From Fervidobacterium sp. (lineage in GTDB: Bacteria; Thermotogota; Thermotogae; Thermotogales; Fervidobacteriaceae), in assembly GCA_003522805.1 (NCBI GenBank), contig DPIB01000009.1, forward strand, positions 1 through 14,114: a stretch of DNA of 14,114 bases. The letters run 5' to 3'. The position numbers were made by a program, and so were the translations under genes. Every line of letters begins with the position of its first letter. Position 1 is the first letter of the stretch. The notes under the pieces were generated by a model. It made no database searches, was not told where the DNA came from, and saw only the letters and a program-made list of their open reading frames with translations. Of the stretch, positions 4,958 to 12,305 are shown piece after piece.

Positions 4958-7564
4958 GTGATTGCAATTACGTTTGGTAGAACGCTCTGCATTGTATCTC
5001 CATATTCTTTTGAGGGATCGGTAATTGATTTTGATGAGCTGTTCAAATGGGCGAACGAGAATGATGTGCATAGTGTGATCCTATCCGATACAACGCTCAG
5101 TGGGGTTGGAGAATTTCTGTTTACCGCAGAGCGATGCAAGAAGCCCGAAAAGATAAACGCAGTTGTGGGTTTTAGATACAATGGTAAGACGTATTTAGCA
5201 TTGAATACAGAGGAATTGAGAGAACTGTTCAAATTATACAGTATGGCAGATTTTGAACGGTTACATGACTTCCCTTCGATCGACGCAAAGGTAATTTATT
5301 ATCTCCCAGATGTGGAGGGACAAGTTGAGGAATTCAAGACACTCTGCAAATACTTTGGCAAAGAACCTGAGCTTCTTGATACTTCAAAGGTGAACCCTTT
5401 CGTTGTCATAGATGATGCGGTTATCGAAAAACGGTTAGCAAGTTTTGAAGGGTACAAGTTGATCTCAAATCAAAATTTGCCAAGCGCAAGCGATGATTTT
5501 CTAAGCCAACTGGTTTTAGATGAAAAGGAATATCCAGAAAGGATTAGGAAAGAAGTAAAGGTCATTCAAGAAAAGGGGTTTGCAGATTATTTCTATACGA
5601 TAAGAAAGATCGTTGAAATAGCGGAGCAAAACCACATAGAAATAGGGCCTGGCAGGGGGAGTGCTGTCGGTAGTCTTGTCGCTTACAGGTTAGGGATAAC
5701 AAAGATCGACCCTGTCAGGTATGACCTGCTGTTCGAACGCTTTTTGAACGAAGGCAGGCAGGACTACCCGGATATAGACATAGATGTCGAGGATATTCAG
5801 AGGCAAGCCCTGATAGAGTTGTTAAGAAGGGAATTTGGGTATGTTTACAATATCAGTGCCTTTGCAACAATGCCGAAGAGATTTTTGAGGGAGTTGCAAA
5901 AAGACTTGGCAAATAGGCTTTCAAAAATCCCGATACAGCGCACTACTCATGCGGCGGGTTTGATAATCTCCACAACGCCAATCGATGCACCGTTGGTACC
6001 GAATATGCATACGCTGGAATGGGATATGGACGTATTGCAAGGACTCGGATATGTGAAATTCGATATACTAGGTTTGAAGACACTCTCAGTGTACAAGGAA
6101 CTGAGAAATTCTCTGAATGTTGCCCCACTCTCAAGTGGAAATGGAGAAGACAAAGGTAACAAGGGTGACAGAGATGTGTATCGGTATATCTCAACGGGTT
6201 TCACAGATAATGTGTTTCAGTTGGATAGTCCTATTGGAAAATCTGTTGCAAGAGATGTGAGACCTTCTGATCTGCCAGAACTGGCACTGACGATCTCACT
6301 CAATAGACCTGGTCCAATCAGGTCAGGAATAACTGATCAAATCAGGACATTGAAGCTTCAGAATGCGAGAAAATATGATATCGACTTGTTTAATGAGACT
6401 TACGGGCTACCACTGTATCAGGAACAGATAATGAAGCTTGCGATGGAACTCGCAGGTTTTAGCAGTGTGGAGGCCGATGCAATAAGAAGGGCAATTTCGA
6501 AGAAGGATATTTCTTCAATAAAGGAGCTTTATGAAAGACTTGAAGAAAAGCTGATAGCACTGTACGGTAACGATGGTAAAGGGCTTTCAAAGAGTATATT
6601 GGCTTTTGGAGAGTATGCATTTAACAAGTCACATGCAGTTGCATACGCACATCTGACCTACTACATGGCTTACTTCAAGGTAAAGTACCCGAAGCTCTTT
6701 TACGATACATATCTTAAATATGATACTTCAGTTTTGGGAATGGCCGTTTACAATTTACAATCATTAGGCTACAAGATCCTTCCGCCACAACTGTTTAGAA
6801 CTCGCAAAGCATCACATCAAACGGTTGAGACCAAAAGAAAGGATGTATATGATGCACATGATGTGCATAAAGTATATTCGCTACCTCTCTACGTGATTCC
6901 GGGAATCAGTGTGCAGAAGGCGGAAGAACTTGAAAACACGAAATTCAATAGTTTCGAGCATTTTGTTGAAAACTCAGGATTGTCCTTTTCGATAATCGAG
7001 GCACTGATAAAGGCAGGTACATTCGATAGTTTTTTTGAAAGTAGAAGGAAGGCGATACAGAAACTGAGAGATATGAGGAGTGGTATAAGTAGGGAGGCAA
7101 TCGAAATCGGTGGGAAATTGTTTGGAAAAGTTGTTCAGCAAGATGAGACGAAAGTTGAAGAGACGTGGGAACGAACGAATATGGAATATGATATATTGAA
7201 GGTAGCGTTGACACCACCTGGCGAGGTTTTGAATAAGCTTGCTCCGTATTCTCTGGCCTATTCTCTGAACCTTCCGTATGGAGTACATGTCATCGTTAAG
7301 GCAGGTTTTGGAAGTGATGGAACAAGCGTTTTCAAGATAAACATACCAGATGGCTACTACACACTCATCTATCCTGAACGATATGAACCAAGCTTGCACT
7401 CTGTTGAGTATAGAATATACGGCACGATTCTAAAGCAGGAGATATCAAAGTCTAGCTCAGATGAGAGCTACGAGATCATCAAATTACCTGATGGAAAGAC
7501 AATTCCGAATGCAAGACCAATCATGAACAACTTCAAAACTGTGTTTACCGAGCAGATAACATAA
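4958..7564 (+). CDS. dnaE: DNA polymerase III alpha subunit, compact DnaE type
   Basis: A C-family DNA polymerase of 868 aa, far shorter than the roughly 1100-1160 aa of typical DnaE. The N-terminal 75 residues follow the PHP layout but lack its histidines: the expected HxH strand reads IVSPYSF and the DHG turn reads LSDTTLSG, so PHP metal binding looks lost. The polymerase core is intact: GPGRGSAVGSLVAY (230-243), PDIDID with catalytic Asp274/Asp276, HAAGLIIS (331-338), KFDILGLKTL with the third Asp369, VFQLDS (419-424), NRPGP (449-453), YQEQIMKLA (487-495) and FNKSHAVAYA (555-564). A helix-hairpin-helix region lies near 643-690 and a beta-rich tail near 770-830. Thermotogae are known to carry PolC plus a short DnaE; this fits the second. 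GTG 4958 has GAGGG 5 nt upstream. Likely role: lagging-strand synthesis, repair or translesion synthesis. Confidence 0.93.
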   Translation: MIAITFGRTLCIVSPYSFEGSVIDFDELFKWANENDVHSVILSDTTLSGVGEFLFTAERCKKPEKINAVVGFRYNGKTYLALNTEELRELFKLYSMADFERLHDFPSIDAKVIYYLPDVEGQVEEFKTLCKYFGKEPELLDTSKVNPFVVIDDAVIEKRLASFEGYKLISNQNLPSASDDFLSQLVLDEKEYPERIRKEVKVIQEKGFADYFYTIRKIVEIAEQNHIEIGPGRGSAVGSLVAYRLGITKIDPVRYDLLFERFLNEGRQDYPDIDIDVEDIQRQALIELLRREFGYVYNISAFATMPKRFLRELQKDLANRLSKIPIQRTTHAAGLIISTTPIDAPLVPNMHTLEWDMDVLQGLGYVKFDILGLKTLSVYKELRNSLNVAPLSSGNGEDKGNKGDRDVYRYISTGFTDNVFQLDSPIGKSVARDVRPSDLPELALTISLNRPGPIRSGITDQIRTLKLQNARKYDIDLFNETYGLPLYQEQIMKLAMELAGFSSVEADAIRRAISKKDISSIKELYERLEEKLIALYGNDGKGLSKSILAFGEYAFNKSHAVAYAHLTYYMAYFKVKYPKLFYDTYLKYDTSVLGMAVYNLQSLGYKILPPQLFRTRKASHQTVETKRKDVYDAHDVHKVYSLPLYVIPGISVQKAEELENTKFNSFEHFVENSGLSFSIIEALIKAGTFDSFFESRRKAIQKLRDMRSGISREAIEIGGKLFGKVVQQDETKVEETWERTNMEYDILKVALTPPGEVLNKLAPYSLAYSLNLPYGVHVIVKAGFGSDGTSVFKINIPDGYYTLIYPERYEPSLHSVEYRIYGTILKQEISKSSSDESYEIIKLPDGKTIPNARPIMNNFKTVFTEQIT
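6852..6868. repeat. 17-bp palindrome inside dnaE
   Basis: ATGCACAT and ATGTGCAT are perfect 8-bp arms around a single G, within the poorly conserved linker (codons about 632-637) before the helix-hairpin-helix region. It may be chance arising from the Asp-Ala-His-Asp-Val-His codons. Confidence 0.4.
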
Positions 7565-7580
7565 CGTAATGATAATGTGG

Positions 7581-7601
7581 ATACAGATATAGTATCTGTG
7601 T
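7581..7601 (+). other. Possible hairpin between dnaE and amrS
   Basis: ATACAGATA, loop TAG, then TATCTGTGT: a 9-bp stem with one T-G wobble, starting 16 nt after the dnaE stop. The stem is AT-rich and lacks a T-run, so it is not a standard terminator. It could be an RNA-processing or mRNA-stability element separating the two genes in one transcript. Confidence 0.35.
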
Positions 7602-7663
7602 ATTTGTGATTTAACATTCGGTCTGGCTGTTTGTCTTTCGATTCTGCGTCGAAATTTCAAGAG

Positions 7664-7670
7664 AAGGTGA
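7664..7670 (+). promoter_or_regulatory. Shine-Dalgarno deciding the amrS start
   Basis: AAGGTGA, 5 nt before ATG 7676. The longer in-frame start (TTG 7631) has no such site. Confidence 0.65.
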
Positions 7671-7675
7671 AAATC

Positions 7676-8689
7676 ATGAAAGAAGCGATGTTCTATCGGA
7701 AAGAAGGACAAGAAGTACAGATGAGGATGGTGAGATGCGAGCTTTGTCCTCACAGTTGTGTGATTGCAAATGGAAAGGTAGGGGTATGCAAGGCACGAAA
7801 AAACATCGATGGTGTTTTGTATTCGATGAATTATGGTGAAGTTTCGTCTATTGCACTTGACCCTATTGAAAAGAAACCACTTTTTCATTTTTACCCCGGA
7901 AGGTATATCATATCTGTTGGCACATGGGGATGTAATTTTAGATGCGCATTCTGTCAGAATTGGGAGATTTCTCAACAGAGACCTTACTATATAAAAACTA
8001 TCTCATCCGCTGACCTTGTCAATGTAGCAGTAAGTTATCTGCACCAAGGAAATATAGGGATATCATATACCTACAATGAACCACTGATTTGGTACGAATA
8101 CGTATATGAAACATCGAAACTTGCGAAGGAGAAAGGGTTAAAGAACGTGCTTGTAACAAATGGATTCATAAATGAAGAACCACTGAGAGAGATTGTGCCG
8201 TTCATCGATGCTATGAACATAGACCTTAAAGGGCTTAATGATGATTTTTATCGCAGGGTTTGTGGCGGGAGATACGAACCTGTGTTGAACACGATAGAGC
8301 ACTGTGTTGAAAGTGGTGTCCATGTGGAGGTTACAACGCTTGTCATCCCGGGTGAAAATGATTCAGATGAAGAACTTGAAGATGAATTTAAGATGCTCTC
8401 GGATATATCAGATGAAATTCCCCTTCACCTTTCAAGGTACCATCCCGCTTACAGATATACTAAGCGCTCAACCGATGTAGAGGAGCTAAAGCATCTGTAT
8501 GAGCTTTCAAGAAAGTACTTGAAATATGTTTATTTAGGTAATGTATGGGATTCAAAATACGAAAGCACATACTGTCCAAATTGTCATAGTACTGCTATAA
8601 TAAGAGAGGGATTCAAAACGAAAATCGTCAATTTGGATGAGGAAGGACGGTGTAAGGTGTGCAACAACCAGATCCTAAGGAGATTATGA
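7676..8689 (+). CDS. amrS: AmmeMemoRadiSam-type radical SAM enzyme
   Basis: A radical SAM protein of 337 aa from ATG 7676. Three cysteine regions are visible: an N-terminal CELCPHSC...C (Cys21, 24, 28, 38), the radical SAM cluster motif CNFRCAFC (Cys86, 90, 93) and a C-terminal zinc-ribbon-like pair (Cys300/303 and 326/329). The N-terminal block plus DPIEKKPLFHFYPG and SVGTWGCNFRCAFCQN are typical of the family called AmmeMemoRadiSam system radical SAM enzyme, related to pyruvate-formate-lyase activators. In many genomes it occurs with AMMECR1 and MEMO1 homologues; neither lies within this window. Its reaction is not established to my knowledge. The stop overlaps the apbE start as ATGA (8686-8689), implying translational coupling. 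An older PflA-like activase label is the main alternative. Confidence 0.88.
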   Translation: MKEAMFYRKEGQEVQMRMVRCELCPHSCVIANGKVGVCKARKNIDGVLYSMNYGEVSSIALDPIEKKPLFHFYPGRYIISVGTWGCNFRCAFCQNWEISQQRPYYIKTISSADLVNVAVSYLHQGNIGISYTYNEPLIWYEYVYETSKLAKEKGLKNVLVTNGFINEEPLREIVPFIDAMNIDLKGLNDDFYRRVCGGRYEPVLNTIEHCVESGVHVEVTTLVIPGENDSDEELEDEFKMLSDISDEIPLHLSRYHPAYRYTKRSTDVEELKHLYELSRKYLKYVYLGNVWDSKYESTYCPNCHSTAIIREGFKTKIVNLDEEGRCKVCNNQILRRL

Positions 8690-9729
8690 TTCTGAACAGG
8701 ATAGTGGTCACCTCCGTAGTTGTAATGTTCATAGTAATTATTGCAATTTACCTCTTACTTTTTAGTGGGAAGACTGGCCAGTATTCTGATTTTGAAGATT
8801 ATATATTTGGGACATATGTTCGTGTGCGTATCTCTTCTACGGTAAATCCTTCTACTGTATCAAAAGCGATTTTCAATGAGATGAAAAGATTGGAAGGAAA
8901 ATATGATCCGCATTCCGAAAACAGTGTGCTCTACCAATTGAATCATGCGAACGGCTGGGCTGTTGTCGATGATGAAACGCTGGCTTTGATAGATTTGGCA
9001 CTCAAATATGCGCGACAAACAGAGGGGGCATTTGACCCTACTTTAGGGAGACTTGTAGATACTTGGGGATTCAGCAAGTTCACTCAGCATGAAGCGGAAG
9101 GTAGTGGGTTTGTTGTACCTACGATGAGCGAGATACAAGAAGAACTTGTGAATTCCGGATATAATAAGGTAGCAGTTGATTATGTTGGAAAAAAGGTAAA
9201 TACGAACGGCGTATGGATTGATCTTGGGGGTATGCTGAAAGGTTATGCATTGAAACGGGCATATCAAATTGCAAAAGAATACGACACAAAGTGTCATGGA
9301 TTCGTTGAAACCGGTGGACAGATAATGATACTGGGCCCCAAGTACAATAAGGCGAACTGGGTGATAGGGATACGAGATCCAAGAGGCCAACCTGGAGAAA
9401 ATGTGGGGATGGTATATCTGAAAGAAGGGTCTATAGCAACGAGTGGTGATTACGAAAGGTTTTTCATCGTGGATGGTGTCAGGTACCACCACATAATCGA
9501 TCCAAAGAGCGGTTTGCCAGCTAATGGCGCAATCAGTGCTACAATTATCAGTAGCGACCCAGTTGTCGCAGATGCCTTTTCTACAGCAGCCTTTGTGCTG
9601 GGTGAAAAGAGTTGGCTTTTTACTCGTACCGTTTTCCCAAAGTATGGCGCAGAGGTTTTTTTGGTAACACCTAAAGGAAAGATATTGCAAACAGATAATT
9701 TCAGATTTTACGAGCAGCCTGATAAATAG
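8686..9729 (+). CDS. apbE: FAD:protein FMN transferase (ApbE), membrane-anchored
   Basis: ApbE moves FMN from FAD onto Ser/Thr of target proteins such as Rnf/Nqr subunits and works outside the membrane. From ATG 8686 (347 aa) there is a long hydrophobic segment (about 5-26) without a lipobox Cys, so an uncleaved anchor or signal peptide is expected. Family motifs: FGTYVRVRI (41-49), YDPHSENSVLYQLN (73-86), DPTLGRLVDTWGF (117-129), IDLGGMLKGYA (178-188), VETGGQIMILG (207-217), IATSGDYERFF (250-260), HHIIDPKSGLPAN (268-280) and the metal-site ADAFST (295-300). ATG 8686 has AAGGAG (8677-8682), 3 nt away, inside the end of amrS, and overlaps its stop as ATGA. A longer in-frame GTG at 8659 would place charged residues before the anchor and is less likely. 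ybaB follows after 22 nt. Confidence 0.94.
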   Translation: MILNRIVVTSVVVMFIVIIAIYLLLFSGKTGQYSDFEDYIFGTYVRVRISSTVNPSTVSKAIFNEMKRLEGKYDPHSENSVLYQLNHANGWAVVDDETLALIDLALKYARQTEGAFDPTLGRLVDTWGFSKFTQHEAEGSGFVVPTMSEIQEELVNSGYNKVAVDYVGKKVNTNGVWIDLGGMLKGYALKRAYQIAKEYDTKCHGFVETGGQIMILGPKYNKANWVIGIRDPRGQPGENVGMVYLKEGSIATSGDYERFFIVDGVRYHHIIDPKSGLPANGAISATIISSDPVVADAFSTAAFVLGEKSWLFTRTVFPKYGAEVFLVTPKGKILQTDNFRFYEQPDK

Positions 9730-9751
9730 AAGATAGAAGGAGGAAGTGTCT

Positions 9752-10117
9752 ATGAAGAAAATGAAGAGTTTCGGTGGTAGGAATTTAGGTGGAAGTAGTG
9801 GAATGCCGGGTGGACTTCCGAAAAATTTTGCCGAACTGCAAAGGTTGCAGGTTAAGATGGAAGAAGAATTGAAAAGCCTCGAAGAGGCATTTGCCACAGA
9901 AGAAGTAGCAGTAGAAGTAGGCGGAGGAGCGATGAAGATAGTTGCTACTTGTGATAGGCAAGTGAAGGACGTTGTTTATGAAAGCGATGTCTTGGAAGAT
10001 CAAGAGATGTTCAAAGACCTTTTAAAGGCAGCTATCAGTGAATTATGGCAGAAAGTCGACGAAATTAGGGAAGAGAGGACAAACGAGATAATTGCCAAGT
10101 ACAATCCTTTGGCTTGA
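9752..10117 (+). CDS. YbaB/EbfC family nucleoid-associated protein
   Basis: A small DNA-binding protein (121 aa) of the YbaB/EbfC family, which forms dimers and coats DNA. Seen: a Gly/Ser/Pro-rich N-terminal tail (about 5-26), a coiled helix with LQRLQVKMEEELKSLEEAF, then the family core EVAVEVGGGAMKIVATCD and a C-terminal helix. The usual YbaB is about 100 aa, so the glycine-rich tail is the added part. ATG 9752 is 8 nt after AAGGAGG (9737-9743); an in-frame GTG at 9746 lies too close to that site. In many bacteria ybaB sits by dnaX-recR; here it instead ends the rpe-dnaE-amrS-apbE run and is followed by a strong terminator. Confidence 0.92.
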   Translation: MKKMKSFGGRNLGGSSGMPGGLPKNFAELQRLQVKMEEELKSLEEAFATEEVAVEVGGGAMKIVATCDRQVKDVVYESDVLEDQEMFKDLLKAAISELWQKVDEIREERTNEIIAKYNPLA

Positions 10118-10167
10118 GTAGTAGATTTCGAAGTTATATGTAAGGAACATATGGATATGTATAAACC

Positions 10168-10200
10168 AACAGACCGGAGTGAGCCTCCGGTCTGTTTTTC
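10168..10200 (+). terminator. Intrinsic terminator after ybaB
   Basis: CAGACCGGAG (10170-10179), loop TGAGC, CTCCGGTCTG (10185-10194) form a perfect 10-bp GC-rich stem, extendable by two A-T pairs, followed by TTTTTC. This is a textbook Rho-independent terminator closing the plus-strand run that began at rpe. A smaller ATATGT/ACATAT hairpin lies just upstream (10136-10152). Confidence 0.93.
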
Positions 10201-10213
10201 ACACAACTCTTCA

Positions 10214-10261
10214 AAGGCCCATCTTAAAGCTTGTTTTAAAGCCCATTTCAAGGCTCGTCGT
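10214..10261. repeat. Four degenerate 12-nt tandem repeats
   Basis: Four back-to-back 12-mers with consensus AARGCYYRTYTT: AAGGCCCATCTT, AAAGCTTGTTTT, AAAGCCCATTTC and AAGGCTCGTCGT. The differences between copies are almost all transitions. The block starts 14 nt after the terminator T-run and ends 13 nt before the extended -10 of the rhomboid gene, so it covers the region where a -35 and activator sites would lie. It also falls in frame within a 37-codon open frame (10151-10264), where it reads KAHL-KACF-KAHF-KARR. Confidence 0.6.
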
Positions 10262-10273
10262 TGATTTCGTTTG

Positions 10274-10282
10274 TGGTATAAT
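10274..10282 (+). promoter_or_regulatory. Extended -10 promoter of the rhomboid operon
   Basis: TGG-TATAAT at 10274-10282 is a perfect extended -10, again without a matching -35 at 16-18 nt. The predicted start is near 10289, giving a leader of about 53 nt to ATG 10342. It follows the terminator at 10200, which fits a new transcription unit. Confidence 0.6.
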
Positions 10283-10341
10283 AATCTAAAGCAGATTCTC
10301 TAATCAGATAACCCAAAATAAAAATCCTAAGGAGGAATACT

Positions 10342-11016
10342 ATGAGACAGAAAAAGCAACCATCTTATATGTACCTAATTTTGGTGAACTGCGTCATTCT
10401 CTTACTGTTTTATGTTGTAAAAAGCTTTTTCATCAATAGTGAGATCGCTTATTTGTTATTCGGTGCGCAATTCGGCCCACTTGTGTCAGGAGGACAATGG
10501 TACAGGATAGTTACCGCGATGTTCATGCATGGTGGATTTTTACACTTGGCTTTCAATATGTACGCTCTTTATATATTGGGTTCAAACGCAGAAGCATTGT
10601 ACGGAACTTATAGATTCTTGTCATTCTATCTTCTGTCAGGGATAGTTGGCAACATAGCAACTCAGATTTTTTACTACGATGCGCTATCCGTTGGTGCGAG
10701 TGGCGCAATATTTGGTCTTGTGGGTGCACTCTTCGGTACTGGATTTAGGAAAGATACACCGTTTTATCTCAAACCAATGACTGGAACTGCATTGTTGCCC
10801 ATGATCATACTCAATATTGTGCTAGGATTTATGCCTGGCTCAGGTATAAACAACGCTGCACATATCGGTGGTTTGGTTACAGGTATAATCCTTGGACGTT
10901 CTGTTCCAGTCTATCCTTCTTATAGATTGGAGAGAATATGGAAAGTGATTATGTATATACTCATTGGAGTCGTTATTTTGAGCTATGTGCTATTGGTGAA
11001 GGATATTATCATATGA
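10342..11016 (+). CDS. Rhomboid family intramembrane serine protease
   Basis: A 224-aa integral membrane protease of the rhomboid (GlpG) family, which cuts substrates within or near their transmembrane segment. Catalytic dyad residues are present: Ser120 in GASGAIFG and His174 in AAHIGG. Also seen are the WYR motif (53-55), the HLAFNMY segment with oxyanion Asn72 (68-74) and HGG (63-65). The membrane segments are the usual six (first near 11-29), plus a strong extra C-terminal one (about 203-219), suggesting the 6+1 arrangement. The N-terminus is short and basic, with no extra domain. AAGGAGG (10329-10335) lies 6 nt before ATG 10342. It heads a likely three-gene unit; a secreted protein of unknown function follows after 67 nt. 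Confidence 0.93.
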   Translation: MRQKKQPSYMYLILVNCVILLLFYVVKSFFINSEIAYLLFGAQFGPLVSGGQWYRIVTAMFMHGGFLHLAFNMYALYILGSNAEALYGTYRFLSFYLLSGIVGNIATQIFYYDALSVGASGAIFGLVGALFGTGFRKDTPFYLKPMTGTALLPMIILNIVLGFMPGSGINNAAHIGGLVTGIILGRSVPVYPSYRLERIWKVIMYILIGVVILSYVLLVKDIII

Positions 11017-11083
11017 TTTGTGTATGATAGTACTACAGGCATTGCTTTGGCATTTTGGAAATAACGTAGAGGAGGTGCCTGAT

Positions 11084-12193
11084 ATGGCACGGATAACGAA
11101 ACTTGTATCAGTATTGATGCTGTTGGTAGTATCTTTATGTTTGGTTAGTACAGTTGTGAGTGCTGATGTTTTGGTTCTGTTCGATTCTTACGGGCTACTC
11201 TACAAGAGTGTGGTAGATGGAGATGTGGTTCCTAGCAATTGGAGTGCCTTGCAGATTTCAGCACAAAAATGGTATTTGGAAACGCAGGTTACAGATTCAA
11301 AATACCAGTTACCTACACAGCTTCCAGAAGGGGTCTATCAACTAAAAGGTAATACCCTCATTTCTGAAAACGGTGAAATCTATGCCAATACATCTTTCGG
11401 ATTGGCAAAAGTCATACAAACTGGAGAGACACAAAAGGTGCTAAGGGTATCAGAAAAAGCAGATGCACTCTTCCAAGTGCCTGGAGGCTATAGAATATAC
11501 TATACGTTGAAGGGAAATCAGTTTGAGCAGTTCTTCGAACTGAACTCACCAGTCGATAAGGCATATGTGATATTGTCCACTGCACCCGGAGGGGAGGGAC
11601 GGGCAGTTAATTATGCAAAGGCTGTAATGGCTGACTTTTCTGCTCAAGAGGTTACGACTGGCGGGAGGAAGATATTCGTGCTAGGGGATTTGGAAGGTTT
11701 GAGAAGTGGTATCAATGTGAGGAACAAGAGTATTCCCATTGTTCGCAAAGACTGGAATCAGATATCTCTGGATTATTCGTATACTTACTCTTGGCAACCG
11801 GCGGACTATGTTGTTGATATCCAGTGTAACGACGAGCTCCCAGCAGGAAATGTGTTTGTGTTTTCGGATATTTCAGGCTATACTGTACCGATAGGTACTG
11901 CTTATATGCCGGATATAAATAAAGAAGGCGAGCTTTTCGTGTCGAAGAGTTGGGAGGTGTACCATAACTGGAATCTTACCAAATCGACAAAGCTTAGTGG
12001 GAAGGTCTATATCACAGGTGAACTGAATTTGAGAGGGTACGGACCAACAAAGATAGTCATTAGAGCCAATAACATAAGCGGTCTCTCAATTTCAAGTGGC
12101 ACGATCAAGAAGCAAACTGCTGATTATGCAGAGATCGAGTTCAATCTTTCAGGGACTGCCCAGATTAAGATATCTTTCAATTATGTAGGCTGA
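11084..12193 (+). CDS. Secreted protein of unknown function
   Basis: I do not recognise this 369-aa protein with confidence. Seen: a signal peptide (MARITK followed by a hydrophobic core; predicted cleavage after VSA, residue 27), no lipobox, no later transmembrane segment, and a beta-rich mature part with many Tyr/Val/Ile/Ser. The C-terminal third (about 250-368, LPAGNVFVFSD onward, ending GTAQIKISFNYVG) resembles the layout of DUF4139-type beta domains, but this is an impression only. It contains few cysteines. ATG 11084 has AGAGGAGGT (11068-11076) upstream with 7 nt spacing; the longer in-frame TTG at 11018 would bury the signal peptide. It lies between a rhomboid protease and a radical SAM gene on the same strand. 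Likely a periplasm- or toga-facing protein. Confidence 0.8.
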   Translation: MARITKLVSVLMLLVVSLCLVSTVVSADVLVLFDSYGLLYKSVVDGDVVPSNWSALQISAQKWYLETQVTDSKYQLPTQLPEGVYQLKGNTLISENGEIYANTSFGLAKVIQTGETQKVLRVSEKADALFQVPGGYRIYYTLKGNQFEQFFELNSPVDKAYVILSTAPGGEGRAVNYAKAVMADFSAQEVTTGGRKIFVLGDLEGLRSGINVRNKSIPIVRKDWNQISLDYSYTYSWQPADYVVDIQCNDELPAGNVFVFSDISGYTVPIGTAYMPDINKEGELFVSKSWEVYHNWNLTKSTKLSGKVYITGELNLRGYGPTKIVIRANNISGLSISSGTIKKQTADYAEIEFNLSGTAQIKISFNYVG

Positions 12194-12305
12194 TGTGCAG
12201 GCTGAACTAAGCGAAGTACCGAGCATAGTACATGTAGTGTTTTAGTGTAGATGTGATTAGTAATAAGTGGTTTTCTGCGTTAGGATAGACGGAGGTAAAA
12301 TAAAC
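12194..12305 (+). other. Gap before the last radical SAM gene
   Basis: 112 nt with no terminator and no clear promoter. It contains T/G-rich words (TAGTGTTTTAGTGTAGATGTG) and ends in the Shine-Dalgarno of the next gene, so co-transcription with the upstream gene is the simplest reading. Confidence 0.4.
12291..12296 (+). promoter_or_regulatory. Shine-Dalgarno deciding the start of the TIGR03960-type gene
   Basis: GGAGGT, 9 nt before GTG 12306. The in-frame GTG at 12267 has no such site, and its 13 extra codons look unrelated to the family. Confidence 0.65.

Noticed and set aside
7636..7654. TTTCGA/TCGAAA hairpin before the amrS ribosome site
   Set aside because: Only 6 bp with a 7-nt loop; not strong enough to call a regulatory element.
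7484..7975. Minus-strand open frame across the dnaE-amrS junction
   Set aside because: Antisense shadow; overlaps two well-supported genes and has no recognisable motifs.
9043..9897. Long minus-strand open frame opposite apbE and ybaB
   Set aside because: No ribosome site, no family similarity, Cys/Ser/Phe/Tyr-rich composition typical of the antisense of purine-rich genes; the plus strand has clear genes.
9999..10251. Minus-strand frame with KWALKQALRWAFEE-like periodicity through the repeats
   Set aside because: The periodicity is the antisense reading of the 12-nt repeats; no ribosome site, and it crosses the terminator into ybaB.
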